Shown: positions 23,764-30,840, counted from the stretch's first letter. The stretch: DNA of 64,000 nucleotides from Adiantum capillus-veneris (GCA_014529385.2 CM043962.1:129268074-129332073); one strand, 5' to 3'. The notes: generated by a model not told the origin, from the letters alone. A program made the numbers and translations.

Positions 23764-26462
23764 ACCTATCCGTACATACTGAACCGTACGATACGGATAG
23801 AATCTGTACGTACGTACGGATGCAACCTTGTTGTGATGTGCCAACCACTAAATATTCCTAACTGGATGAGATTGTCTGGGTATGTAATTTTAGTGCATCA
23901 AGACACCCGTGGAAGATCAGTGTGGCCTGAGTGTGATGGCTAATTTTACTACGCCAGCATATCAAGAGTTCCGATCTGGACGAAAGGAGAAGCCAACTCC
24001 TTGATCAAAAGAGCCGAGAGGAGAAGCCAACTCCTTAACAAAAAAAATTGCAAATTGATTGTCCCTCCGAAATTTTTGAGCTAAATTGAGTTGTTTTGCA
24101 GATATGTTGTAATCGCAGACGATTACTTCCTTTCAAGAAGGGGGGATGTCACAAATTGCTGACGTGTCAAGCCACTGAAGAACGGAGCCAACCTACAGAT
24201 CCTAACCGAGAAGCCAAAACCCTAAGAAGAAGCAACAGAAGAAGAAGAAGAAGTTTTACAGACTTACGAAGTCTTGATGATTGGCCTATTTTCAAAGAAG
24301 AGTTCCCACCAACTTACGGGACCCCGTCCGATGGGGCCCAAGTGACATAAAGGCATTAAAAATAAAGCAAAACATAGTCAAAAGACTTTGCACATCAAAA
24401 TATGATGATGTGGCACCTGTACGGACGTTCCACAAATCAAAGCGGATTTTTAGGGAAATCCCAAAATTTTAAGAAAGTGATTTTTTTGGATCAGCTTTTC
24501 ATATTTGATGCTTTTAGGCTTTGGGCCTTTAAATATGAGCCTTGGGGGCCCTCTCTGGCACTCTTTAGCGCGCAGATTGCAGAGGAGGTGCTCCCCGGTT
24601 GTTGTACTTTGCGAATCAACAGTAATATAAAGAAATACCGAAAGGGGCGCCAAGGTTTGGGGCCAATACTCTCTGGCGTGGAATTCCGCCACTCCTTGTC
24701 GCATGTCGTTTCTCTCTCAGTTCAGTTGTTATTGAAGTGCTAAAAGTTTGTTCAGTCTATTCTTTTCTATTGGCACGTGGTGCCCGTCTTGTGGCAACTG
24801 ACCCCGAGAAACCTTGGAACGGGGGTCCCGCCTCATGCCAACCTATCGGGTGAGCAACACCGTGGAGTGCATCGCCGAGAACAAATACGTCTACCTCAAA
24901 TACGGCCGGGCACAGCCACAAAACAGCCCTCACTCCTTAATCTACTCCTAGGAGATACTGGAGCCACCACCGGACAGGAATTTGAACTCTAACACCAATG
25001 GCACTACCACACTCAATGAGATAAGCCAAAGCCTCAAACCATAAATCCACCAATAGTCACAGCACTAGAAGCGGATCTATGGAGTATAGACCCACTACTC
25101 TCAAAATCCCATTCGTCGCAAAGTGCCAACCAGGTACTTACGAAACATTTTTAACATTTTGAAACTTCCCTCGAAACGTTTTGATGGTGAACGCTTCCTA
25201 CTAGTCTTTGTCGCATGGTCTTACACACTTGTTGCATTCTTAACTCATAATGGCTTTTGGACTCTCTCTGATCTCCTAGTCTTTTATGAGTGATCTCGGC
25301 GTCAAGGCATTATATGAATGAGCTTTGCACATGGAATCTGGATATCTATGGCTTTTCACTCATAATTGTTGATGAAATGACGAGGTGGCGTTTTCTTAGT
25401 GTAGGAAAACCGTTTCAAAACTTTTAAAGCTCGTTTCAAACAAACGTCTTGAAACTTCATGGCTACTATGGTTGGATCTTCTCGAGTGCCACCTTTGAAC
25501 AAGCATGTGTTGGTACACTGTTCAATTGGCACAAGATGATACTTGGGCTACTAGGTAGGATTTGACACATGAGAAGGAAATTGTGCCTCTCCTATGAGGA
25601 AGCTTCTTCATTGGAGCTCTACACATCTTTTCGTGGTAAGAAGGATAGTGGTGGCCAACCAGATGCTCTTGTCGATAGTATGATACATTACCTCTTGCTT
25701 TAATCTTCTGGAGTTCCTAGATGGGCCAGATTCACACGCTTATCGAGAACATTCTATGTTCTTGTAGGGATGGACAACTTGCAAGTGCTAAGGTGGCAAT
25801 TATTACTTTACCCCCCTCACAAAAAGATGGTCTTGGGCCCATTGGCCCTACTCAACCGAGGGAAACTATAGCCCGAAGGTGAGCCCTTGAAAGAGCTGCT
25901 CCTTGCAAGGATGCACGCTAGAATTCCCTTAGCAATAGGCCCATGGGAGCCAGAGATTCGATGATTCCACAAAGATGTGCAATTGATTTAATTGAGGAAT
26001 GAGAGTACACATTTTCTTTGAGCATCTTGAGGGCCTTGAGGCTCGGATCATCTTCTTCCTATCTTGTTTCGGAGCCAGCCCTCTTCCATGGAGGAGAGAC
26101 TTCCCCTCCTTGTACACATTCCACCATAGTAGCAACTTCTCCCCTTCCTATTAGAGTTAAGATGTCTCTAGGGGACTCTTAAGAAGATACGAGCGTCTAG
26201 AGAGCCTAGTGGTTTTACATTAGGCAATTTTTTAAAAAATCAATGCTTGTTTTCAGTAGCCTGGAAGACGTCCCCAGGCTTGCGTAAATCAAGATAGACT
26301 CAGCAATCCCTTAACCTTGAATACACTGTTCTAGCACCTTATCAACTGAGCTATGGTCCAATTATAATTGTATTTATTTTTCCACACAAATTGTATCCCA
26401 CCTCAGGTGAGTGTAACTTTTTGGACCATAAGTCATTTTGGCCTTTTGGGCTGTCAACAATA

Positions 26463-26510
<48 letters not shown>

Positions 26511-26784
26511 ATAAGCAAGCCCCTATGAGCGGCCTGAAATAAAGGGACGTAATTCCTAGAATGCTAAAAATGTATTCTTACTCTAGCAGTAAAGCAAGAC
26601 TGCCTACCGCATTGACGCTGCTCTCAAGGTTCTGAGTGGCGCTATATGCTAGGAAGACGAAGAGGAAGCTGGTGCTTAAGAGATGGAGATCTCTTAGACT
26701 GCTATTCGAACCGGAGGGAGGGGTGGCACCACGAAGTAGAGGCTCTTCATCGGCGCTCTGCAACGAGTGATTTTGATGCTCCAT
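2643..26784 (-). CDS. UNC93-like membrane transporter, 5' seven exons (3' end off window)
   Basis: This is an MFS-fold UNC93-like protein, expected to be a polytopic membrane protein; related proteins act in ion homeostasis or trafficking, and its own substrate is not known from sequence. The coding join on the minus strand is 26784-26608, 3911-3748, 3635-3572, 3487-3374, 3226-3171, 3067-2804 and 2733-2643. Every junction is GT-AG and phases match: three codons are split, two of them Trp. Family hallmarks in order are an N-terminal DEEPLL acidic/dileucine patch, HLLSTSFLFVFLAYSATQNL (TM1), SLGILYLSLTLFS, SGYWIFILANLFPSW, YTMIPASLFLGF, GTYITSAA, GSFNGVFWSYFAGTQ, PLLVYSGLQQAFIW and FTENIVTPALGVS. 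About 310 residues are visible of a family norm near 450-470, so two or more exons lie left of position 1. The start at 26784 was preferred over an upstream in-frame ATG at 26847 because family proteins have short N termini. Confidence 0.9.
2804..3067 (-). CDS. UNC93-like exon 6
   Basis: The acceptor is TTTAATAG|TTCTG and the donor ATATG|GTACAC. It encodes a variable Ser/Thr-rich loop, a hydrophobic segment (WPLLVTFLGCMFAGTSLACF), a basic loop, and LLDKKLLLLLPLLVYSGLQQ, a family hallmark. The final Trp is split across the intron. Confidence 0.88.
3171..3226 (-). CDS. UNC93-like exon 5
   Basis: The acceptor is TTTTCAG|GTCATT. It encodes VIGNLLSLIILHSEKACY. The donor TACGC|GTACCT was chosen because it is the only candidate whose phase fits the exon 6 acceptor. 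The acceptor side is firm, the donor less so. Confidence 0.8.
3374..3487 (-). CDS. UNC93-like exon 4
   Basis: The acceptor is CTTGCAG|GGTAC and the donor is ACTCAG|GTACTT. It encodes 38 residues from GTYITSAAKGHA to GSFNGVFWSYFAGTQ, matching the family signature GTYLT...IGxFNGxFW. Confidence 0.9.
3572..3635 (-). CDS. UNC93-like exon 3
   Basis: The acceptor is TTTACAG|GTAC and the donor is GCAGAG|GTTATG. This 64-bp exon completes the split Trp and encodes YTMIPASLFLGFTASLLWV followed by AE, a strongly conserved family segment. Confidence 0.9.
3748..3911 (-). CDS. UNC93-like exon 2
   Basis: The acceptor is GCATACAG|AATGG and the donor is AGCTG|GTAAGG. It encodes the NLGSVSLGILYLS segment, the conserved KWLGPKK loop and SGYWIFILANLFPSW. 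The last Trp is split TG|G, so the exon ends two bases into a codon. Confidence 0.9.
3990..4546 (+). repeat. Mini LINE derivative: (CT)n, GC-rich leader, LINE 3' tail, (CT)n
   Basis: A (CT)n run at 3990-4050 is followed by a very C-rich stretch (4056-4300), like the GC-rich leader that precedes the LINE at 4547. Then comes a segment (about 4315-4440) closely matching the 3' end of that LINE (shared GGCCTTTTGAAGACGTTAAT), a poly-C stretch and a second (CT)n run (4479-4546). No coding sequence lies between, so this looks like a LINE copy with its whole interior removed. Confidence 0.6.
4649..5354 (+). pseudogene. LINE ORF1-like protein (coiled coil + RRM), frameshifted
   Basis: A short frame starts at 4649 and breaks at about 4737. 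The next frame carries a heptad-like coiled coil (KISTLEDRVTTQEEEIASLK), and after another shift the third frame (from about 5103) has HVRICGLKDKG...RAWRVG...ERALILRFPDR, the pattern of an L1-type ORF1 RRM. Family proteins are RNA-binding chaperones that coat LINE RNA. The reading frame changes at least twice, so the gene is dead. It is fused at about 5350 directly to ORF2 sequence. Confidence 0.7.
5355..8294 (+). pseudogene. LINE ORF2 reverse transcriptase, endonuclease missing, frameshifted
   Basis: It starts at the very end of the endonuclease domain (about 5355, DNALVSMTIS), then the linker with MPQNSWYDEEC. A stop at 5843 and a C-run break the frame. RT motifs follow: KSGDPMEPGNYRTIMI, GFRRGFSTLDHI, FVDFRKAFDTVP (catalytic Asp), then a one-base shift near 6445, GVKQGCPLSPTLFGMYVDE, LLYADDIVLI (catalytic YADD, about 6713-6742) and NLGKTKVMVF. 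The C-terminal zinc knuckle CPLCDMEPETELHYTCRC is near 7790-7845. A stop at 7908-7910 separates a further Arg-rich tail frame that ends at 8294. RT catalytic residues survive but the frame is broken at least three times. Confidence 0.85.
8400..8573 (+). repeat. LINE 3' end and (CT)n tail
   Basis: This conserved 3' segment (GTAACTTTCTGGTCTCATAC...GGCCTTTTGAAGACGTTAAT) runs directly into (CT)n. Similar segments precede (CT)n at 4315-4546 and 26403-26508, suggesting the dinucleotide tract is the element's own tail. Confidence 0.7.
8575..8757 (+). repeat. tRNA-like SINE, copy 1
   Basis: It starts AAGTGTGGTAGATTGCTTATG (read up to 20 bases), resembling a tRNA D-arm/A box, and has GAGTTCAACTC like a B box, then a body ending CTTCTTCTC and a (GT)n tail. 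Orientation plus. The family is named here only by these features; it was not matched to a library. Confidence 0.6.
8761..8951 (+). repeat. tRNA-like SINE, copy 2 (tandem)
   Basis: This is a second head-to-tail copy, with a longer 5' end (ATGGTATAACCTTTCTATCA) before the A-box region, the same GAGTTCAACTC and a GT-rich tail. It is cut by or abuts the LTR at 8952. Confidence 0.6.
8952..9975 (-). mobile_element. Truncated LTR element B copy, reversed
   Basis: Bases 8952-9562 are the reverse complement of the element B LTR (boundaries TGTCACAAATTG and TCTTGTGACA on the minus strand). Bases 9563-9975 match the 3' internal part of B (23040-24146), minus the 619-bp miniature element. It stops abruptly at about 9973, where LTR A sequence begins. 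At 9871-9878 it preserves the unoccupied hAT target site. Confidence 0.85.
9976..10743 (+). repeat. Element A 5' LTR (5'-truncated)
   Basis: This corresponds to 13108-13882 of the 3' LTR. The GTC-repeat stretch near 10400-10432 differs in length and phase from the 3' copy, showing the two LTRs have diverged. Confidence 0.85.
10745..10756 (+). promoter_or_regulatory. Primer-binding site, element A
   Basis: TGGTATCAGAGC is complementary to the 3' end of plant initiator tRNA-Met, two bases after the LTR end. Confidence 0.9.
11257..12492 (+). CDS. Element A ORF: coiled-coil and HDDL-repeat protein of unknown function
   Basis: This 411-residue frame starts at MVITRSGMDT; the same start is kept in A2 (15426). 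Visible parts are a conserved N terminus with EEFSPPGGFSD, a charged coiled-coil region of about 100 residues (AERKAYEERRAAIDREYKEE), an acidic block of KHDDLND-type repeats (about residues 155-250), three or four repeats like ILAxEPRSxEPPQEE, and a C-terminal block (THTLFECFIREGFLYF, PRHDILYVEHVSL). It resembles no enzyme I know. The TRSG start recalls some Ty3/Gypsy gag N termini, so a degenerate or captured gag-like protein is possible. It could encode a particle or RNA-binding protein for an element mobilised in trans, but this is inference. The frame also opens upstream to 11089. Confidence 0.6.
   Translation: MVITRSGMDTSLGGDEHERGKEEFSPPGGFSDLSPSTTKIARTPMEELDQEREAERKAYEERRAAIDREYKEEMAAIAREGEQARLEAKAREAEFDRENKEMQAKFDRENKAIRQEMLRLFSRIQAQMQQDRERRLSQSLLLPSMTQDLHDCVKHDDVLINNDKHDDLNDKHDDLNDKHDDLDDKDKHHDLNDNDKHDDLDANDLHNDLDDNDKHDDLHCQDVISHKHDELHEQDVIVHKNDVLVDAFSSEANLVVESINHQESILAFESRSTDPPQEDSIDHEGSILAPEPRSTEPPQKQPTQEEPLQEAQILALVPRSQEPSQEVLCVRMIDTHTLFECFIREGFLYFSLHHYVIPFPRHDILYVEHVSLMDEHECIRIVHEKLKSMYVSKSHSMSLPWHDTVSERAHD
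12742..12753 (+). promoter_or_regulatory. Polypurine tract, element A
   Basis: AAAAGGAGGGGA lies immediately before the 3' LTR start TGTCACGTGA, as expected for plus-strand priming. The same tract is at 16989-17000 in A2. Confidence 0.9.
12754..13882 (+). repeat. Element A 3' LTR, complete
   Basis: It is 1129 bp from TGTCACGTGACAC to GCACCTAACA. A TATA-like TTAATATATAAGC lies near 13074-13086. A purine/pyrimidine-rich CTCTCTCC region lies near 13700. Confidence 0.85.
14973..14984 (+). promoter_or_regulatory. Primer-binding site, element A2 (one mismatch)
   Basis: TGGTATTAGAGC differs by one C-to-T change from the initiator tRNA-Met complement found in element A. Confidence 0.8.
15426..16501 (+). 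pseudogene. Element A2 copy of the HDDL-repeat ORF, frameshifted
   Basis: It starts MVITRSGMDTLLGGGEHERG like the A protein and keeps the coiled coil. A one-base insertion near 15815 gives a stop at 15831-15833; a further two-base gain near 15860 restores the frame, which continues as acidic HDDLND repeats (15867 onward) and four ILALEPRS-type repeats. Another one-base insertion near 16240 shifts the C-terminal block (THTLFACFIRD, TRHDILYVEHVSL). All parts of the A protein are present, so the common ancestor had an intact ORF. Confidence 0.7.
17001..18226 (+). repeat. Element A2 3' LTR, complete
   Basis: It starts TGTCACGTGACACATCC and ends GCACCTAACA. It follows the polypurine tract directly. 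Confidence 0.85.
18227..19990 (-). pseudogene. LINE ORF2 fragment (endonuclease to RT YADD), minus strand
   Basis: On the minus strand from about 19985, endonuclease pieces include VYIALCYFAPTGSRF, RDFNARTRSE and STIDYILGPREA. A linker (MPQNRWYGDEC, as in the plus-strand LINE) and RT motifs NYKTIMIGHTMAKLYS, GFGRAFSTIDHI, CFVDFRKAFDTVPRERL, GVKQGYPLSPTLFGLYIDE and LYADDMVL follow. It ends at 18227, right after YADD, where A2's LTR begins; the remaining 3' half is not seen in the window. Stops and shifts make it a pseudogene. This copy keeps endonuclease sequence that the plus-strand copy lacks. Confidence 0.85.
19991..20560 (-). repeat. A-like LTR fragment, reversed, with (GA)n
   Basis: The reverse complement reads like the downstream half of the A-family LTR (CAGCGTTTTCAGC motifs, CATCGTCATCGTCACCGTCG, then TTGTGCAA...GGGCCCTTGAGG and CTCTTCTCTCTC). 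The (GA)n run at 19991-20039 marks its junction with the LINE. The right edge is approximate. Confidence 0.5.
20853..20868 (-). promoter_or_regulatory. Primer-binding site of reversed LTR element C
   Basis: The minus strand reads TGGTATCAAAGCCATG right after an LTR end (CCTTTGCA). It has the same TGGTATCAAAGC core as element B. Confidence 0.65.
20869..21385 (-). repeat. LTR of element C, reversed
   Basis: Minus-strand boundaries are TGTCAGGTCACTTCTAG and ACCTTTGCA, giving 517 bp. It contains CTAGCGTTTTT-type motifs like family A and a (GA)n run at 21129-21168. Its partner LTR is not in the window, so the element is truncated on the left. Confidence 0.55.
21426..22076 (+). repeat. Element B 5' LTR
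   Basis: It differs from the 3' LTR by scattered substitutions and short changes (for example the segments near 21650 and 21712), so the insertion is not recent. Confidence 0.85.
22078..22089 (+). promoter_or_regulatory. Primer-binding site, element B
   Basis: TGGTATCAAAGC lies one base after the LTR end; a variant of the initiator tRNA-Met complement. Confidence 0.75.
22845..23145 (+). repeat. Four spaced copies of a ~40-bp PPT-like motif in element B
   Basis: Copies near 22850, 22914, 23043 and 23103 share CATGRCCYGGACC, a short variable gap, and GGTTATTTGCGGGGGGAGT (third copy GGAGGAGT). Spacing is irregular (about 64, 129 and 60 bp). Part of one copy is seen reversed at 9945-9973. Confidence 0.7.
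23212..23830 (+). mobile_element. hAT-like miniature element inside element B
   Basis: This 619-bp insertion starts CAAGGTAG and ends CAACCTTG (inverted CAAGGT ends). It is flanked by the 8-bp direct repeat TTGTGATG at 23204-23211 and 23831-23838. The reversed B copy at 9871-9878 has a single TTGTGATG and no insertion. It has no transposase frame; subterminal GTACG-rich motifs are present at both ends and a poly-G run of about 35 bp lies at 23727-23762. Confidence 0.85.
24147..24796 (+). repeat. Element B 3' LTR
   Basis: It is preceded by the purine tract AAGAAGGGGGGA (24135-24146). Confidence 0.85.
24945..25030 (-). repeat. tRNA-like repeat (SINE head)
   Basis: The minus strand reads TTGGCTTATCTCATTGAGTG...GAGTTCAAATTCC, similar to tRNA A and B boxes. 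It does not fold as a canonical tRNA by eye. Confidence 0.4.
25031..26200. other. Intron 1 spacer, nothing recognised
   Basis: No exon, repeat family or long frame of recognisable protein was seen. It is the part of intron 1 nearest to exon 1 that lacks obvious transposon structure. Confidence 0.4.
26325..26365 (-). repeat. tRNA-like fragment
   Basis: The minus strand reads GGACCATAGCTCAGTTGATA then AGGTGCTAGAACAGTG, like the 5' half of a tRNA (TAGCTCAGTTGGTA). The downstream T-arm is weak, so this is probably a SINE head rather than a functional tRNA. Confidence 0.45.
26403..26508 (+). repeat. LINE-like 3' tail with (CT)n
   Basis: GTGTAACTTTTTGGACCATA then AGTCATTTTGGCCTTTTG resembles the LINE 3' ends at 4315 and 8400 and runs into (CT)n at 26466-26508. 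No LINE coding sequence precedes it, so it is a 5'-truncated LINE or a short element using the same tail. Confidence 0.55.
26608..26784 (-). CDS. UNC93-like exon 1
   Basis: This exon encodes 59 residues: a Ser/Pro-rich cytosolic N terminus with DEEPLL, then TM1 ending in NLESSVNA. The donor is GCG|GTAGGC, phase 0. It lies 22.7 kb from the next exon in this window. Confidence 0.85.
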
Positions 26785-27237
26785 CGTGTTGCTGAGTTCA
26801 GTAGATCCTACCGCGCCATTCCGCGGGGGGAGAGAGAGAGAGATCAAAGTGCTGCTTTTTGTAATTTCAAGTTCCTACTCTCTCTTTTTTTTTTTTAAAG
26901 TGCTGCTTTTTGGCGTGCGAAGGCTTAGCCCCCAAAGGTGAACGTCGTTCAATTTTCTTTGTAAGACAAGTAATACGTCCCTACGAATTTTTATTTTTAT
27001 TTTAAGAAACAAAGGGAGAATCATGTACAAGCTTGCCCCACAAAGGGAGAATCAACTACGATGCTTATGCCAACACTGAAAAGGAAAAAAAAATGAAGGG
27101 GAAGGGAGGCAAGAGGCAAAGGTTGCGATGAAGGAGTTGGCATCAAACAGAAGTAGCCTCGAAGCAAGAGGTGAAGGTGATGGAGATGAAGCAAGACAAG
27201 AGGTCCCATTGTTTTTTTCTTTTTAACGAACCCCTCT
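26785..27237 (-). other. 5' flank of the UNC93-like gene
   Basis: This is the likely 5' UTR and proximal promoter on the minus strand. It contains an AG repeat at 26829-26843 and T/A runs. No clear TATA box at a convincing distance was found. An upstream in-frame ATG at 26847 would add 21 residues. Confidence 0.4.
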
Positions 27238-27305
27238 GACCGTAAGTGTAGTGTGTTAAGACATATGGTTACGTGAGCATGCAAAGGGTTCAACTCCTCA
27301 AGGGG
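27238..27305 (+). repeat. tRNA-like SINE head
   Basis: AAGTGTAGTGTGTTAAGACA is followed by GGGTTCAACTCC, an A-box/B-box-like pair about 45 bp apart. Confidence 0.4.
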
Positions 27306-27737
27306 TCGAGATCAAAACCCATTCATTCCCTTTGAAAGCAAGGTAAGGTCCTTCTTAAGAGGAAACGTCTAGATTCGAAGGAATCTACCAAGGAAATGAA
27401 TATAAGATTCAACAATATGTGCATCTTATAATACGAAAAAGCCCATTTATTTTTTGGCATTCCAAAGGCCTTAGTGCACTATGGGTGAAGGTCGTTCAAA
27501 TTTCATTGCTTGACAAGTTTCCCAATGGGCCTTGAAAGTCTTGTGAGTAGGCAACCAAAACGACTTTTTCACAAACCATTAATTAATTCGTTTGGGGGGG
27601 GGGGAAGAAAGGAAAAGGGAAGGGTGGGGGAAAAAAAGCGAAAGGAGAAAGGGGGGGTAGGGGTAGGGTGGGGGGGGGGGCGGAGGGGGGGGGGTTTATT
27701 TTGTTTTTTTTAGTGCTTAAGGGAGCCCTAAGGGCAG

Positions 27738-27830
27738 TCAAGGCGACCAGCCTAGTGGTTTAGATTGAGTTTCATAGTATGTACGTGATGAGTTCAAATG
27801 CTACTCATTAAGCTTGGTTTTAAATGGTGA
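27738..27830 (+). repeat. tRNA-like SINE head
   Basis: ACCAGCCTAGTGGTTTAGA (A-box-like) and GATGAGTTCAAATGC (B-box-like) have tRNA-like spacing. A related AGCCTAGTGGTTTTA head lies at about 26205. Confidence 0.5.
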
Positions 27831-27849
27831 CGTGCATGGACATGCTAAT

Positions 27850-28705
27850 TGGAGATGCTAAAGGATCTTGGGGAGATTCTATGTAATGAAAAACAAAAGT
27901 AGTAAAGCCAATAGGACCTTGAAAGTCTTGTGAATAGAAAGACATCATAGTCTTTTAAATGCTATTTTTGTCCTCTAAAGGCCTTAGTATCCATATGGAT
28001 GAAGGTAGTTCAATTCTTGGTGATTGACAAATATCCCTCAAAGGAGCATTAAAAGTCTTGAAAGCTCTGAAGAGAAAGCCTTTCACATTATCTTTTCCAA
28101 TGCTACATTTATACTATATATGAAGTAGCTTAAATTTTTCAACAAGGAGAGGGTCTCCATGTTTCACACTCTTGTTCATTTCAAGAAAGAACTTAAGAAA
28201 CATCTATTTTGAAATGCAAAAGTGAAGGGTAGAAAATGAAAAGTCTGAGTTCTGGCAAAAGGTTAAAAAACTAAGTACTTTGTCTATATTTATTTTATTT
28301 ATAAACTTTGACAAGGCCTTGTAGTTTAACTCCAACCCTCAAATTTGAAAGTGACTACTTTTGTTTTACAAAACCATTTGAAGGGTGGCAGTTCAATTTT
28401 GCATTTTGAAGGCCATAAAGAACTCTCCTTTCCTTTTTACACAAATGCACATTTAACCTTGAAATTTATACTCGAACTTCAAAAAATGTCAAGCTTTTGA
28501 AGCTTTCACACATCATATAACGTTGAACTAAAATCTTACACTTGGCAGATGTATGTATCATTATCTTTTTGGCACTGAGAATGTGCACATTGCACGTTGT
28601 AACTTTGCAGAAAGAGCCATAGTCGAATGGTCTTGGATTTGAATTGGCACTACCTACACCTAATGTGGGACAACATGAGCCCGCCGAGGCTACATGCGCG
28701 CGCAT

Positions 28706-28754
<49 letters not shown>

Positions 28755-29130
28755 GTCTCGAATAAGGCTTACCAAAAATAAATTTTCCAATCAAAGAAAT
28801 TTTAAAATAAATAGATGCAAAATAAAACTCTTTTGAAGTTTAGGTCAAAATTTAAAGCGTTGATGATATTTGCAGTAAAACTTGCAAAAATTTTGTCGAC
28901 TTTCTTTAAGGAAAGCTTGGAATGTAGCTAGAAATTTGCAATTTTATTGGTAAAAATACACTTAATCTTGATTTGCAAACATTGGGAACCTTAAATGGTG
29001 CCAAAATAGAAGAACATGATGGACGTAGGAAAGCCAAATGCCCAATACATCCATCATCACTCTCTCACCACTCCGAGTACACGCTATGCCAAGAGAAGAG
29101 GGACACACTTATTGAAAATTTGTTACACCG

Positions 29131-29195
<65 letters not shown>

Positions 29196-29724
29196 AAACC
29201 CTAGAGGCATCCATGTGTCATTTAAAGGATGACTCTACTTTTCCTTCTGAAGGCCATAAAGAAACTCTAGCCCTCACATTTGATGGGTGACTCTACTTTT
29301 ATATTTTATCTTTAAGAGCTTCAAGAAATTCGAGCGCTCCACGTTTCCACGCATCATGTGCGCAGAGAGAGAGAGAGAGAGAGAGTGAGAGAGAGAGAGA
29401 GAGAGAGAGAAGGGGGGGGGGAGAGAGAGAATTACAACCCACCAAAAAAAAAGAATTCCAACAAACTTTTCACTTGGCCAAGACTTATATATATTTATTT
29501 ATTTATTAAATTTATTTTTTAATGTCAAAGGAACACAATAAGAAACCTCAAATCTTTATCTAACAAGTTTTGAACTTAAGACTTGGTATTTAAGAGGGTA
29601 ATGTGATAACCAATCTACCACACTCAAAGGTTATTATAGTTTCTTCTTCTTATTCATTGAGAGAGATCCCAAACATCTAGCCAACAAATCTAGAACTAAA
29701 TTTTTGTGTGTGTGTATGAACATG

Positions 29725-29783
<59 letters not shown>

Positions 29784-30364
29784 AAAATAGAGAGAGGAAA
29801 GGAGAAAAAATAAGAGAATTTTTACCTTGATTATCTAAGAGCGTTTTTGGAAACGTTGCAAGGAGAGGCACTCCACTTGGCATCACTTCATTTGACAAAG
29901 AAAAGTAAGAGTGAGAGTGGCGAGTTGCATGGCTAAGAAAAGTAGAGGTTGCCAAATTGAGCAAGAGAGGATGGGCCAGCGGACGCGCTGTTCATCACTG
30001 GGAGAGACAAGAGAGAGATGCCGAGTGCAATACTGGACGCTGGATTGGAAAACTTCGAGAACTACTTTTAGTCAGCATGAAGGTAGAAATGTAACCTCAT
30101 GGAGCGGGTTTTAGCAAACATGAAGTGAGATGCTACAACGGTGGAGGTTGCAGAGCTCAGGCTTGCCATGGACTGGGTGGCCGAAAAGCTTGTAGATGTA
30201 GAGCGCAATACTGAAAGCCTAAAGACTTAGCTCGTAATGTTCAATTGGGCTCCTTCTTGGTTTTTGAAGTTTCCCAACCAAAGAAGATGTCGGATGAGGT
30301 TAATGGAGTTGTAGTTGATGTCAGACCACGCTGCTCTTTAGACGCAAAGTGTGGTGGCTATTCA
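27850..30364. other. Spacer with compound microsatellites
   Basis: It holds (GT)n(GA)n tracts at about 28713-28755, 29133-29193 and 29726-29783 and GA-rich 29364-29430. Short frames at 29911-30114 and 30245-30478 match nothing I know. A partial copy of the tRNA-like SINE, reversed, is at 29560-29640. Confidence 0.5.
29520..29640 (-). repeat. tRNA-like SINE copy, reversed
   Basis: TTTTGAACTTAAGACTTGG, TTAAGAGGGTAATGTGATAA and CCAATCTACCACACTC match the reverse of the SINE at 8575-8757. Confidence 0.55.
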
Positions 30365-30718
30365 GAAAGATGCGAAGTGAGGGTTTCTTGCCAAATGAGA
30401 TCCTTGAAGCACTCTCATGGGAGGATATGCCCATGCCCATCAAGACTAACCAGGGAATTTCTTTGCTATTTTAACTAGATGCGAAGTGAGGGTTTCTTGC
30501 CAGATGAGAGAGAGAGAGAGAAAGAGAGAGAGGCTACCATAATGGATGGCAGCTATTATCCATGATAACGTGCTGGAGATATCCTACCTTTGCAAGATGT
30601 TGGTATGGGTAAAAGAGTTGATGTCAATCTTGTTAGTCAGGGGATGTTGACAAAAAACGTTGTGGTTGGCACTTCTTTGCTCGACATGTATGCCAAATGC
30701 AGTGCACTTCATAAAAAG
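30365..30718 (+). pseudogene. PPR protein gene remnant, 5' part
   Basis: Translation gives PPR-type phrases: MRSEGFLP (twice, 30360s and 30477), DVGMGKRVDVNLVSQGMLTK and VVVGTSLLDMYAKCSALHK, typical of PLS-class PPR proteins that bind organelle RNA. The frame is interrupted by a GA run near 30505 and then by the CACTA element at 30719. The remainder continues at 39512. Confidence 0.75.
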
Positions 30719-30840
30719 CACTACAAGAGGTACTTAATAGTAGCGACGCTCGTAGTGCGACGCTCAAACGTGAAAAACCATGGCATCGCTATAGGCGTCA
30801 CTATGTTACAAGTAACATAGCGACGCTCATAGCGACACCG
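30719..30840 (+). repeat. CACTA 5' terminus with subterminal repeats
   Basis: After the terminal CACTACAAGA come several copies in both directions of a TAGCGACGCTC-type motif, the kind of subterminal site bound by TNPA in En/Spm. Confidence 0.85.

Larger units (their letters stand above)
21426..24796 (+). mobile_element. Non-autonomous LTR retrotransposon B
   Basis: The LTRs are 21426-22076 and 24147-24796 (651 and 650 bp), both TGTCACAAATTG to CTTGTGGCA. The internal region of about 2 kb has no gag or pol frame and includes a hAT-like insertion at 23212-23830. Flanks ACTCT and ACTGA agree at three of five positions, so a target duplication is not convincing. A reversed truncated copy is at 8952-9975. 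Confidence 0.85.
3912..26607 (-). other. Giant intron 1 of the UNC93-like gene, filled with nested transposons
   Basis: The interval is bounded by the GTAGGC donor after exon 1 and the GCATACAG acceptor before exon 2, with matching phase 0. It is 22,696 bp and holds LINEs in both directions, LTR elements A, A2 and B, LTR fragments, tRNA-like repeats and a hAT-like miniature element. The other five introns inside the window are 86-148 bp. Transcript support is not available from sequence alone. Confidence 0.8.

Noticed and set aside
23605-23848. Poly-proline frames on the minus strand
   Set aside because: They come from the poly-G run inside the hAT-like insertion and lack any other protein character.
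21421-24801. Five-base target duplication for element B
   Set aside because: ACTCT and ACTGA match at only three of five positions, so no duplication is claimed.
26325-26365. Possible functional tRNA gene
   Set aside because: The 5' half is tRNA-like, but no good acceptor pairing or T-arm could be found, so it was listed only as a tRNA-like fragment.
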